Of a DNA stretch of 64,000 bases, positions 15,969 through 24,310 are shown one piece after another (the first letter of the stretch is position 1; every line of letters begins with the position of its first letter). Made by a program: the position numbers and the translations under genes. Source of the DNA: Nitrospira sp. (lineage in GTDB: Bacteria; Nitrospirota; Nitrospiria; Nitrospirales; Nitrospiraceae); the NCBI GenBank assembly GCA_030692565.1, contig JAUYAO010000054.1:1-64000 (forward strand). The letters are read 5' to 3'. The notes beneath the pieces are model-generated. The model made no database searches, was not told where the DNA came from, and worked only from the letters and a program-made list of their open reading frames with translations.

Positions 15969-18233
15969 ATGAAGACCGCATCTCACTCGTTGCTTATTTC
16001 CGCAGGGATCCTTGCCCTGCTAGGGACTTCTTCTGGTGGGGCGCTGGCCTCGCAAGTGAGTAATGGGGATCCCTCCGCTGCCGGTTCTTGCGAATCGGCG
16101 GAAGAGTGTTTTCTTGCTGCTGCCCAGCCTAAGGAGCGCTTGGGGAACCAACTCACTAAAGATCAAGTTTCGGCGCTCAAATTGGAGCGATTGCGCTTAA
16201 TCACGGAGCGTTTTCCTGGTTCGATCTGGGCAAAGCGCGCGGGGGTATTGTCCGGGGTGTTGTTAGTCGAGCGAAATCCCGCAGCGGCCATACCGTTTTT
16301 ACGGGCGGGGCAACGCGACCTTCCGGTGCTGGATGATTACCTGCGCTTATGGATGGGTGAGGCGACGTTGCATCTGGGCGATGCAAAGGAGGCGGCGGGA
16401 CTGTTTGAAAGTGTGGTTCAGGCGGTGCCGGATTCCAATTTGAGCAGTCTCATGGCGCTCCGAGCGGGAGAAGCCTGGTATCAAGCGGCGAGCTGTCCAG
16501 AGGCGCTGGGCTGGCTGGCGAAAGCGGTCGCGAACAACGAGAAAGACAAAGATCCTCTCGTGCCGCGAGCGTGGCTGCGCATGGCGGCCTGTTATCTTCG
16601 TGCCGGCCAAATCGCTGAGGGACGGACGACACTCAAGCAACTCTGGGTCCGGTTTGCCTATGCGCCGGAAGCGAAAGAGGCGGAGGCGCTGCTCCTCACG
16701 AATCTTGGCGGGGAACCCTGGACGGCCTCCTCGGAAGATCATTTCAATCGGGCGCAGGCGTTTCTCGGCCAGGCATTGCATACGGAAGCGATTGAGGAGC
16801 TGAAAAAGTTTTTGACGATGGAGCCGGGCTCGGCGCATCGCGGGAGTGCGAAGCTCAAGCTCGGAGTCGCACAGGTACGGTTGAAGCAATACGATCCGGC
16901 TCGCGAGACGTTTCGGGCGCTCATGGCGGAGCACGTGGCGGAGTCCGATGAAGCTACGGTCTGGCTGGCGCGAGTCTATCTGCGACAGGCGGCGGGGGCG
17001 AAGCTGCTGGAGCTGAGCCGGTCCCTGGACAAGTTGTCACTATCGGCGGAGCAGAAGGGACAGATCAATATCTTTGCCGGGATTTGGCTGGAAGATCAGA
17101 AACAGTTCAATGAAGCGATTACCAAGTATCGGTTGGTGGCAAAGGCGGGAGAGCCGGCGACTCAGCGGGCGGAAGCGTCCTGGCGCGTCGGGTGGGCTCT
17201 GTATCGTACGGCTCGGTACAAAGAGGCTATCGAGGTCTTGCAGCATATCGTCGATCAACGCGATAGCGATTATGAACCCCAAGCCCTCTATTGGATTGCC
17301 CGCTCTCTGACGCAAACACAGAACGGCCGAGCCCGCGATGTCTACGCGCAATTGTGTCGGCAGTATCCGTTCACGTACTACTGCCAGTTGGCCAGGGAGC
17401 AGGCGCCTGATGCGGTGGTTGACATTGGAGGCCAGACTGCGCCGCCGGCGGCGGCAGAATCACCCACGATGGAGGTCGTCGCGCCTTCGTTGATGAAATT
17501 CGCCGAGGTGGAGCAGCAGCCGGCCTATCGTCGAGCATTGGAGCTGAAGATGTTGGGGCTTGAGGCCGATGCGGCGCGTGAACTGGCCGCTCTCACCGAG
17601 CAATATACTCGTGACCCAGATGTCTTGATGACGCTCTCGATGCGGTTGAACGAGGTGGGAGCGTATAACCACGCGCTGCGTTTAGCCCGTGCCCGGTTTC
17701 GCGAAAAGTTGGAGCGCACCGGTGGAACGGTGGCCCCTGGTCTTTGGAGCGTGGCGTATCCCACCGGTTTGATCCCGACGATCAAGACGCAGGGATTGAA
17801 TGGCGTAAATCCCTATTTGGTCGCGGCCATCATCCGGGAAGAGAGTCAGTACGATGTGCGGGCAGTGTCTCGGGTCGGCGCAATCGGATTGATGCAGGTT
17901 ATGCCGGCCACGGCGAATCAGGTCGCGCAGCGGCATCATTTTCCTGCGGTAACCCGGGAAGATCTCTTTGATCAGGAGACGAATGTGCGGATCGGGGCCC
18001 GGTATGTCGAGCAATTGTTGGCCCAGTTCTCCGGGAATGTGGTCCACACGATTGCCGCCTACAACGCGGGTCCGATTGTCGTCGGCAATTGGGCGGACCA
18101 GCATCGCGGGCGCAGCCAGGATGAATTTGTCGAACTGATTCCGTTTCAGGAAACGCGTCAGTATGTGAAGCGGGTCTTGCGGAGCTTTAAAGAATATCTT
18201 CGATTGGCTGGCAGCGCCGGTCCGGTTTCTTGA
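15969..18233 (+). CDS. Soluble lytic murein transglycosylase (Slt type) with TPR superhelix
   Basis: A 754-residue periplasmic protein. A signal peptide (SLLISAGILALLGTSSGGALAS) precedes about 550 residues of TPR-like alpha-helical repeats forming the U-domain of Slt70 enzymes. The C-terminal SLT domain has catalytic glutamate near residue 625 (AAIIREESQYDVRAVSRVGAIGLMQVM), the VGARY-like segment RIGARYVEQLL, and IAAYNAGP. It cleaves peptidoglycan with anhydro-ring formation. A longer frame is open upstream, but it is antisense to rlmN, so the start was set at the ATG just before the signal peptide. A TATAAT at 15945-15950 may be its -10. Confidence 0.9.
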   Translation: MKTASHSLLISAGILALLGTSSGGALASQVSNGDPSAAGSCESAEECFLAAAQPKERLGNQLTKDQVSALKLERLRLITERFPGSIWAKRAGVLSGVLLVERNPAAAIPFLRAGQRDLPVLDDYLRLWMGEATLHLGDAKEAAGLFESVVQAVPDSNLSSLMALRAGEAWYQAASCPEALGWLAKAVANNEKDKDPLVPRAWLRMAACYLRAGQIAEGRTTLKQLWVRFAYAPEAKEAEALLLTNLGGEPWTASSEDHFNRAQAFLGQALHTEAIEELKKFLTMEPGSAHRGSAKLKLGVAQVRLKQYDPARETFRALMAEHVAESDEATVWLARVYLRQAAGAKLLELSRSLDKLSLSAEQKGQINIFAGIWLEDQKQFNEAITKYRLVAKAGEPATQRAEASWRVGWALYRTARYKEAIEVLQHIVDQRDSDYEPQALYWIARSLTQTQNGRARDVYAQLCRQYPFTYYCQLAREQAPDAVVDIGGQTAPPAAAESPTMEVVAPSLMKFAEVEQQPAYRRALELKMLGLEADAARELAALTEQYTRDPDVLMTLSMRLNEVGAYNHALRLARARFREKLERTGGTVAPGLWSVAYPTGLIPTIKTQGLNGVNPYLVAAIIREESQYDVRAVSRVGAIGLMQVMPATANQVAQRHHFPAVTREDLFDQETNVRIGARYVEQLLAQFSGNVVHTIAAYNAGPIVVGNWADQHRGRSQDEFVELIPFQETRQYVKRVLRSFKEYLRLAGSAGPVS

Positions 18234-18258
18234 CAAGATGTAGTGAAGTTTTTATAGT
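18230..18258 (+). promoter_or_regulatory. Strong sigma-70 promoter for zapB-zapA
   Basis: TTGACA at 18230-18235 (exact) and TATAGT at 18253-18258 (five of six) are spaced by exactly 17 bases. The -35 overlaps the end of the Slt gene. The leader would be about 30 bases with GGGAG before the ATG at 18297. Confidence 0.72.
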
Positions 18259-18296
18259 GCCCCACAATCTATTGGGTTTATTGGGAGATTTTGAGC

Positions 18297-18551
18297 ATGG
18301 CGTTGGATCGTCTCGATGCATTGGAAAGCCGGATTCGTGAGCTGGTGAAACTTGTTCAAGAATTCAAGAAAAAGAATGCGTTGTTAGAAGATGAGCTGAA
18401 GGCGACGCGCCAGCGCCTCTCCTCACAAGACGACATGAATCGGCAGTGGGAACAGGAGCGGGTGGACATCAAGGCGCGTATTGAGCGAGTGATGGGTGAG
18501 ATCGATTTGTTGGAATGTTTGGACGATTCCAAGGAGGTGGCTCTTGACTAA
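18297..18551 (+). CDS. Coiled-coil cell division protein, ZapB-like
   Basis: An 84-residue protein, almost entirely one heptad coiled coil (LDALESRIRELVKLVQEFKKKNALLEDELKATRQRL). The ATG at 18297 has GGGAG nine bases upstream; a TTG two codons earlier is less well placed. Size, coiled-coil nature and position directly before zapA match ZapB-type proteins that crosslink ZapA and tether the Z-ring. Coiled coils are hard to assign by sequence, so the position carries much of the call. The 3' end overlaps zapA by eight bases. Confidence 0.7.
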   Translation: MALDRLDALESRIRELVKLVQEFKKKNALLEDELKATRQRLSSQDDMNRQWEQERVDIKARIERVMGEIDLLECLDDSKEVALD

Positions 18552-18840
18552 GACCATTGATGTGGAAATTTATGGCCAGCGGTATTCCATTCGTGGTGAG
18601 GCGGATGATGTGTATATTCGCCGACTTGCGAGTTTCGTGGATGAGCACATGCGGACGTTGGCTGAGGGGATGAAGACCGCGACGCCCTCCAAGCTGGCGG
18701 TTTTGACGGCTATCAATCTGGCCCATCAATTCTTCGAGTCGGAAAAGAAGCGGACCCAAGGCGAGGCCGATGTCGATCGCCGCATGGAGACGTTGATGGA
18801 ATCCATCGAGGAACAGATGCCGATTTCATTCTTCAGGTGA
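18544..18840 (+). CDS. zapA: Cell division protein ZapA
   Basis: A 98-residue protein that binds FtsZ and bundles protofilaments. The fold is readable: an N-terminal beta hairpin (TIDVEIYGQRYSIRGEADDVYIRRLASFVDEHM) and a long C-terminal helix (AVLTAINLAHQFFESEKKR...). The start chosen is the TTG at 18544, with AGGAGG at 18532-18537 just upstream and the ZapA core beginning at once. An earlier frame-compatible ATG would add 16 residues that look like out-of-frame zapB sequence. It overlaps the ZapB-like gene. Confidence 0.87.
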   Translation: MTKTIDVEIYGQRYSIRGEADDVYIRRLASFVDEHMRTLAEGMKTATPSKLAVLTAINLAHQFFESEKKRTQGEADVDRRMETLMESIEEQMPISFFR

Positions 18841-19342
18841 GTTTCACCTTGCTTTCGGAAAAGGCCTTTGTTATCGTGGGTCTAGTGTCTTTACGTTATG
18901 CGTGTGTCGAGTGATGAGGAATCGGTTTCCAGGAACGTCATCCAGAACAGAATGTGTGATCGAGATAGTCGAATGATCAACGCACAAGAGAACAGCGGTG
19001 TATCTGTGTATGCAGTCCTAGTACGGTGGATGCTCACCTTGTGGGTGATCCCCGTTCGGCGGTTCGTGTGGACGATCGTAGATCAGTGTGTGGACATGGT
19101 TGTGGGTGTGTCGCGCGCTGTCGGTCGTGAGTTGCACGTTCAGCCTGTGCTTGCAGTGATCCCTCGTCGGCAGAGAATGAGAGTGTGGGTTCGAGAGTCT
19201 CGGCCGAATGGGAGTGGATACAGGTACACAGGTGGTCGATCTTCTGGCTCCCGTGTGCGATCGCGTTTGGGATGATCGTGTTCCCGGTTTAAGCCTTCCT
19301 CGTTTTCGCTCCACCCTCGCATAGCGCTGCATTGCTAACAGA
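18841..19342 (+). other. 500-base gap between zapA and rny; possible structured RNA
   Basis: No protein can be supported here. The one open frame (18898-19275) has no ribosome site and an unnatural composition. The plus strand is strikingly rich in GT dinucleotides between about 19020 and 19200 and has a clean hairpin, GGATGCTCACC-TTGT-GGGTGATCC, near 19027-19050. A weak promoter (TTGCTT, 17 bases, TATCGT) lies near 18850-18880. In many bacteria 6S RNA is encoded just after zapA, so an ncRNA is plausible, but I cannot recognise the 6S fold. Confidence 0.35.
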
Positions 19343-20962
19343 TTGCAGAGAATAGGCGATCTGGCCTGTTTTCTCCATGAAGGGGGTGCTCCCATTTCTA
19401 CCTCACTCGTTGCCTACATACTCTGTGGACTCATCGGGGCTCTGATCGGTGCCGGACTGCTTGAAGCGGTTCGTCGTCAGCTCGCTACAGCCAAACGAAC
19501 GGAAGCGGAAGATCAAGCGAAGCAAATTACCCAAAACGCCCAGCGTGAGGCCGAAACGCTGATCAAGGAAGCCAAGCTCGAGTCGAAGGATCTGATCTTC
19601 CAAGCCAAGACCGATTTGGAAAAAGAGCAGAAGGTCCGGTTTGCTGAGTTGGCCGTGACGGAAAAACGGCTTGTTCAACGTGAAGAGAATTTGGATCGGA
19701 AGCTTGCGGCGATCGAGAAGCGAGAAGCGGACACGCAGAAGCGGGATCAAGAGTTTGCGCGGCGTGAAGAAGGACTCGCCAAGAAAGAAGCGGCCTGCGC
19801 CAAGGTTGAGCGTGAGCATCGCGAGGCGCTCGAACGAGTGGCCGGGATGACGGGTGATGAGGCCAAGAAGCAATTGATGGTTGAAATGGAAAGTCAGGCC
19901 CGCCTCGAGGCGGCCGGGTTTGCCAAGCGGACATTGGAAGAGGCGCGTGAGAATTCCGAACGGGAAGCCCGCGAAATTATTACCAGCTCGATTCAGCGTG
20001 TCGTGCGCGACTACGTGGCGGAATCCACGATCTCTGTGGTCCAGATCCCCAATGACGCGATGAAAGGCCGGATCATCGGTCGGGAAGGGCGGAATATCCG
20101 GGCGATCGAGGCGGCGACGGGCATTGACCTGATCATTGATGAAACGCCGGAAGCGGTGATCATCTCAGGGTTCGATCCGTTGCGGCGTGAAATCGCCAAA
20201 GTGTCGCTTGAGCGATTGATGCATGATGGACGGATCCATCCGACGCGTATCGAGGAAATTGTCGAAAAGGTGAAGGTTGATATCGATAAGTTGATGTACG
20301 AAGAAGCCGAAAAGATCATTTTTGAACTGGGCCTCTCTGATTTCCATCCGGAACTGATCAAAGTGTTAGGGCGGTTGAAGTACCGGACGAGCTATGGGCA
20401 GAACAATCTGTATCATGCCCGTGAGGCCGCGTATATTTGCGGAATCATGGCGTCAGAGCTGGGGCTCGACGTGAAGTTGGCGCGTCGCGGGGCGTTGCTT
20501 CATGACATCGGCAAGGCGGTCAGTCACGAGGAGGAAGGGCCGCATGCGATGCTCGGCGCGGAGATCGCCAAGAAGTACGGTGAGTCTGCGAAGATCGTCA
20601 ATGCGATCGCGGGCCACCATGAACAGGTGGAGCCGATCTGTCCGGAGAGCGTGTTAGTCGCGGCTGCCGAAGCGCTGTCTGCTGCGCGGCCTGGCGCACG
20701 ACGCGAAGCGTTGGAGTCATACGTGAAGCGGCTGGAGAAGCTGGAGGCGCTCGCTACCGCGTATAAAGGCGTCCAAAAGGCGTACGCGATTCAGGCGGGG
20801 CGTGAAATTCGCGTGATTGTGCGGCAGGAAGATATTACTGACACGGAATCGTTCCAGTTGTCACGAGACTTGGCGAAGAAGATCGAGCAGGAGCTGACCT
20901 ATCCCGGACAGATCCGGGTGACCGTGATTCGAGAGAGTCGGTATGTGGAGTATGCGAAGTGA
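19343..20962 (+). CDS. rny: Ribonuclease Y
   Basis: A 520-540-residue membrane-anchored endoribonuclease that starts mRNA decay. In order: one N-terminal membrane helix (SLVAYILCGLIGALIGAGLL), a long charged coiled coil, a KH domain (NDAMKGRIIGREGRNIRAIEAATG) and an HD domain (RRGALLHDIGKAVSHEEEGPHA, with NAIAGHHEQVEP). The start is unclear. The listed one is TTG at 19343 without a ribosome site. An ATT at 19394, eight bases after AGGGGG, would put the membrane helix at the very N-terminus as in most homologues. Its stop overlaps the next gene, a usual partner. Confidence 0.93.
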   Translation: MQRIGDLACFLHEGGAPISTSLVAYILCGLIGALIGAGLLEAVRRQLATAKRTEAEDQAKQITQNAQREAETLIKEAKLESKDLIFQAKTDLEKEQKVRFAELAVTEKRLVQREENLDRKLAAIEKREADTQKRDQEFARREEGLAKKEAACAKVEREHREALERVAGMTGDEAKKQLMVEMESQARLEAAGFAKRTLEEARENSEREAREIITSSIQRVVRDYVAESTISVVQIPNDAMKGRIIGREGRNIRAIEAATGIDLIIDETPEAVIISGFDPLRREIAKVSLERLMHDGRIHPTRIEEIVEKVKVDIDKLMYEEAEKIIFELGLSDFHPELIKVLGRLKYRTSYGQNNLYHAREAAYICGIMASELGLDVKLARRGALLHDIGKAVSHEEEGPHAMLGAEIAKKYGESAKIVNAIAGHHEQVEPICPESVLVAAAEALSAARPGARREALESYVKRLEKLEALATAYKGVQKAYAIQAGREIRVIVRQEDITDTESFQLSRDLAKKIEQELTYPGQIRVTVIRESRYVEYAK

Positions 20963-21738
20963 AAATTCTCTACATCGGCGACATCATGGGAGAGCCGGGG
21001 CGCCGGGCCGTGGGGCGTATGGTGCCGCGCGTGGTCTCGCAGCGGCAGGTGGATGTCGTCATTGGGAACGGGGAAAATGTGGCCGGCGGATTCGGGATTA
21101 CGCCGGAACTGGCGGAAGAACTCTTCGAGATGGGCCTGTCCGTCATCACGACCGGAAATCATGCCTGGGACAAGAAGGAAATTCTCGAGTATTTCCCGCG
21201 TGAGCCGCGCCTCTTGCGTCCGGCCAACTATCCGGCCGGAGTACCGGGCAACGGCAGTTACGTCGTTGAAACACCCGGGGGTGAAAAGTTGGCGGTGCTT
21301 CAGCTGATGGGGCGGGCCTATATGCCGACGCTCGATTGTCCATTCCAAGTGGCCAAGCGGGAAGTGGCGAAGCTGAAACGGGAAGCGGCAGCGGTGCTGG
21401 TCGACATGCATGCCGAGGCGACGTCGGAAAAGATGGCGATGGGACATTATCTCGACGGAGACGTGGTGGCGGTGGTCGGTACGCACACACACGTGCAAAC
21501 TGCCGACGAACAGATTCTGCCGAAGGGCACGGCCTATCTGACGGATATCGGCATGACCGGTCCCTTGCATGGTGTGATCGGAGTAAAAAAAGAGCTCGCC
21601 ATTGAGAAGTTTCTCACCGGGATGCCGAAGCGATTTGAAGTTGCTTCCGGACCCACGGTTTTTTGCGCAGTGCTGATCGAGGTGGATGCGCAACTCGGAA
21701 AGGCGATTGCGATCGAACGGATCCGAGTCATCGACTAA
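20959..21738 (+). CDS. TIGR00282-family metallophosphoesterase (YmdB-like)
   Basis: A 259-residue calcineurin-like enzyme. Metal ligands are visible in YIGDIMGEPGR, NGENVAGGFGI, TTGNHAWDKKE, VDMHAEATSEKMAMGHYLDG and VVGTHTHVQTADEQILP. YmdB of Bacillus hydrolyses 2',3'-cAMP and affects biofilm and motility genes. The GTG start overlaps the rny stop (GTGA), and this gene is commonly paired with rny, which suggests a shared role in RNA turnover. Cytosolic; intact length. Confidence 0.9.
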   Translation: MKILYIGDIMGEPGRRAVGRMVPRVVSQRQVDVVIGNGENVAGGFGITPELAEELFEMGLSVITTGNHAWDKKEILEYFPREPRLLRPANYPAGVPGNGSYVVETPGGEKLAVLQLMGRAYMPTLDCPFQVAKREVAKLKREAAAVLVDMHAEATSEKMAMGHYLDGDVVAVVGTHTHVQTADEQILPKGTAYLTDIGMTGPLHGVIGVKKELAIEKFLTGMPKRFEVASGPTVFCAVLIEVDAQLGKAIAIERIRVID

Positions 21739-23134
21739 GGGAGATCTCACCACGGGCTTCAGAATACCTACGGCGCTCTCCTCTCCAGCCTCCTCGGTCA
21801 GGCAGGTTCATACTGTCTCGGAATTGACCAGCCTTGTTCGGTCCACGCTCGAATCCAGTTTTACCGAGGTGTGGCTGGAAGGGGAAGTGTCGAACCTCCG
21901 CACTCCTGCCTCCGGTCACCTCTATTGCACGCTCAAAGACGAGTCAAGTCAGATTCGCGCCGTCCTCTTCAGGACGACTGCGACGCGGCTACGATTCGCG
22001 CTTGAGGATGGACTCCAGGTCGTCGCCCGTGGGCGAGTGACGGTGTACGAACCGCGCGGGGAATACCAGATCATTGTGGAGTATGTCGAGCCCAAGGGAC
22101 GCGGGGCTCTGCAGCTGGCCTTTGAACAACTGAGAACGCGGCTCGCGGAAGAGGGGTTGTTTGATGAGGCCCGCAAGCGGCCGCTCCCTGAATTGCCTCG
22201 GACGGTGGGCCTGGTGACGTCACTGAGCGGCGCGGTGATTCGCGATATGTTGACGGTGCTGCATCGTCGTTGTCCCACGCTGCACATCATTATTGTTCCC
22301 GTCCAGGTGCAAGGTGAGGGTTCGGCCGAACAGGTTGCGGCCGCCATCCGGCTGCTCAGCGAGTCCGGCTTGGTAGAGGTGATGATTGTCGGGCGCGGAG
22401 GTGGTTCGCTTGAGGATCTCTGGAGCTTCAATGAGGAGGTCGTGGTGCGGGCGATTGCCGCATCGCGAGTTCCGGTCGTCTCCGCTGTCGGGCATGAAAC
22501 GGATGTGACGCTGGCAGACTTTGCTGCTGACCTTCGCGCGCCGACACCATCGGCTGCTGCAGAAGCGGTGGCGCCTGTGTTGGCTCAGATTGTAAGCAGG
22601 TTGGCTGAATTGTCGGCTCGGCTTCAGCAAGTGATGGGTCGGCGGATGGAGGAAGAGCGTCAGCGGTTGCGATTGGCGACCCATCAAATTGGCGCGGTGC
22701 GTGTTCGAGTGCAGGAAGAGATCCAGCGGGTTGATGCGACGGTATACGAGATGTCGACGGCAGTTCGTCTGGTGCTGCAGGCTGGGCAGGCTAGAATGGT
22801 TCGTGCTAACCAGGGACTAATGGCCGGGAGCCCCTACGCCCGTGTGCGTCATGGACTGGCCGTTATTCCGCAACTGGCGGCACGGCTCCATCAGGGTACT
22901 CGCGGAATCGTGGAGACTCATACGCAGCGGGTCCAATCGTGCGCCGCTCGCTTGCACGCACTGAGCCCCTTGGCGACATTGGGGCGAGGCTATAGCGTAC
23001 TCCAGCACGCACGCACCGGTGATGTGATTCGGGGCGTGGGTGATGTGAGCGTTGGGGAAGAGCTGCAGGCGAAGCTGATCGATGGACGATTGCTGTGTGT
23101 CGTGAAAGCAGGAGTGCCGGATTCTCTGATTTAA
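21686..23134 (+). CDS. xseA: Exodeoxyribonuclease VII large subunit
   Basis: A 482-residue subunit of the single-strand-specific exonuclease VII. N-terminal OB fold (VWLEGEVSNLRTPASGHLYCTLKDESSQIRAVLF), then the catalytic domain with LPRTVGLVTSLSGAVIRDMLTVLHRRCP, IVGRGGGSLEDLWSFNEE and SAVGHETDVTLADF, then the coiled-coil tail that binds XseB. After the upstream stop this frame has no normal start codon. Translation must therefore begin inside the phosphoesterase gene, at ATG 21686 or TTG 21707, giving an overlap of 32-53 bases and some 40 extra N-terminal residues. Confidence 0.93.
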   Translation: MRNSERRLRSNGSESSTKGDLTTGFRIPTALSSPASSVRQVHTVSELTSLVRSTLESSFTEVWLEGEVSNLRTPASGHLYCTLKDESSQIRAVLFRTTATRLRFALEDGLQVVARGRVTVYEPRGEYQIIVEYVEPKGRGALQLAFEQLRTRLAEEGLFDEARKRPLPELPRTVGLVTSLSGAVIRDMLTVLHRRCPTLHIIIVPVQVQGEGSAEQVAAAIRLLSESGLVEVMIVGRGGGSLEDLWSFNEEVVVRAIAASRVPVVSAVGHETDVTLADFAADLRAPTPSAAAEAVAPVLAQIVSRLAELSARLQQVMGRRMEEERQRLRLATHQIGAVRVRVQEEIQRVDATVYEMSTAVRLVLQAGQARMVRANQGLMAGSPYARVRHGLAVIPQLAARLHQGTRGIVETHTQRVQSCAARLHALSPLATLGRGYSVLQHARTGDVIRGVGDVSVGEELQAKLIDGRLLCVVKAGVPDSLI

Positions 23135-23188
23135 AATCGACAGAGGAGCCGCTATACTTAATCAATACTGGATTATGAGGAGTCGACT

Positions 23189-23443
23189 GTGGCGGCAGTG
23201 AAGTTTGAACAAGCGATGGCTCGGTTGGAAGCGATTGTGGGGCAATTGGAGCATGGCGATCTTTCGTTGGATGAGTCGCTCAAAATTTTTGAAGAAGGAA
23301 TACGCCTCTCGAAAAATTGCTTGAAAGTGCTGGAAGAAGCTGAACGGAAAGTGGAGGTGCTGGTTCAGGATACAAACGGGAAGAAACAGTTACGGGCATT
23401 TTCTCTCGGCGATGATGCTGACGAGGCTTCTCTTGAGCCGTAG
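23189..23443 (+). CDS. xseB: Exodeoxyribonuclease VII small subunit
   Basis: An 84-residue helical hairpin subunit that wraps round the XseA coiled coil. Family core: KFEQAMARLEAIVGQLEHGDLSLDESLKIFEEGIRLSKNC. The start is GTG at 23189 with GAGGAG about eight bases upstream. TATACT at 23153-23158 could serve as a local -10 with a poor -35. It follows xseA by 54 bases. Confidence 0.93.
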   Translation: MAAVKFEQAMARLEAIVGQLEHGDLSLDESLKIFEEGIRLSKNCLKVLEEAERKVEVLVQDTNGKKQLRAFSLGDDADEASLEP

Positions 23444-23496
23444 GCGCTCTGCATCCGGTCGGATGGTTCACACATAGTCCGCTTACGTATTCAACC

Positions 23497-24294
23497 ATGG
23501 TCAATCAAGTACGCCCGGTGAAAGATCGGCTCGACCGAGTGCTGGTCGCGCGAGGGCTTGCTCAAAGTCGGGATGTGGCGGTTCGGATGATACTTGCCGG
23601 AGAAGTTCGGCTTGATGGAGTTCTTTCCGATAAGCCTGCAAAGTTAGTTCTGCTTGATTCGGCGATTGACGTAGTTACTCATGGGACTCGGTTCGTGAGC
23701 CGGGGTGGGGAGAAGCTTATTGGCGCTCTTGAGGCCTGTGCCATTGACGCGCAGGGAGCCGTTTGCCTTGATGTCGGGTGTTCTACGGGAGGATTCACCG
23801 ATTGTTTGCTGCAACGCGGCGCGGCGCGGGTGTATGCCGTGGACGTTGGATATGGACAGTTTGACTGGCGTCTTCGCCAAGATCCGCGGGTCATTTTGCA
23901 TGAGCGGACGAACATTCGCTATGTGGATCGAACGCTCATCCCTGAGCCGATCTCTCTCGTGGTCATCGACGTATCGTTTATCTCACTGACCATGGTTCTC
24001 CCTCCCATCATCCAGTTTCTTCTGCCGGGGGCGATCGTAGTCGCTCTTGTGAAACCGCAATTCGAAGTGGGAAAGGGGCAGGTTGGTCGCGGGGGAATCG
24101 TTCGTGATGAGGCGCAGCGGCAGGCCGTGCTGCAACGGATTCTGGCTTGTGCTGAAGGGCTTGGACTAACTCAGAAGGCGACTCTTGATTCTCCGATCCG
24201 CGGGAAGAAGGGGAACCTCGAGTTTCTTAGTATTTTCGAGTTTAATAAAAACGTTTATGCTAAGAAAGAGTCAGATTTGAGCGGTGGCGTGTGA
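23497..24294 (+). CDS. tlyA: TlyA-family rRNA 2'-O-methyltransferase
   Basis: A 265-residue protein with an N-terminal S4 RNA-binding domain (RLDRVLVARGLAQSRDVAVRMILAGEVRLDG) and an FtsJ-like SAM domain (LDVGCSTGGFTDCLLQRGAARVYAVDVGYGQ). Catalytic-type residues are in VVIDVSFISL and ALVKPQFEVGKG. TlyA methylates 16S/23S rRNA 2'-hydroxyls and was first described as a haemolysin; in a non-pathogen the rRNA role is the sensible one. The last 20 residues (KNVYAKKESDLSGGV) are outside the family core. Confidence 0.88.
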   Translation: MVNQVRPVKDRLDRVLVARGLAQSRDVAVRMILAGEVRLDGVLSDKPAKLVLLDSAIDVVTHGTRFVSRGGEKLIGALEACAIDAQGAVCLDVGCSTGGFTDCLLQRGAARVYAVDVGYGQFDWRLRQDPRVILHERTNIRYVDRTLIPEPISLVVIDVSFISLTMVLPPIIQFLLPGAIVVALVKPQFEVGKGQVGRGGIVRDEAQRQAVLQRILACAEGLGLTQKATLDSPIRGKKGNLEFLSIFEFNKNVYAKKESDLSGGV

Positions 24295-24310
24295 AGCGTT
24301 GGAGGACTGC

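Noticed and set aside
18898-19275. 125-codon frame in the zapA-rny gap
   Set aside because: No ribosome site, abnormal composition driven by GT-rich DNA, no family likeness; treated as a possible RNA region.
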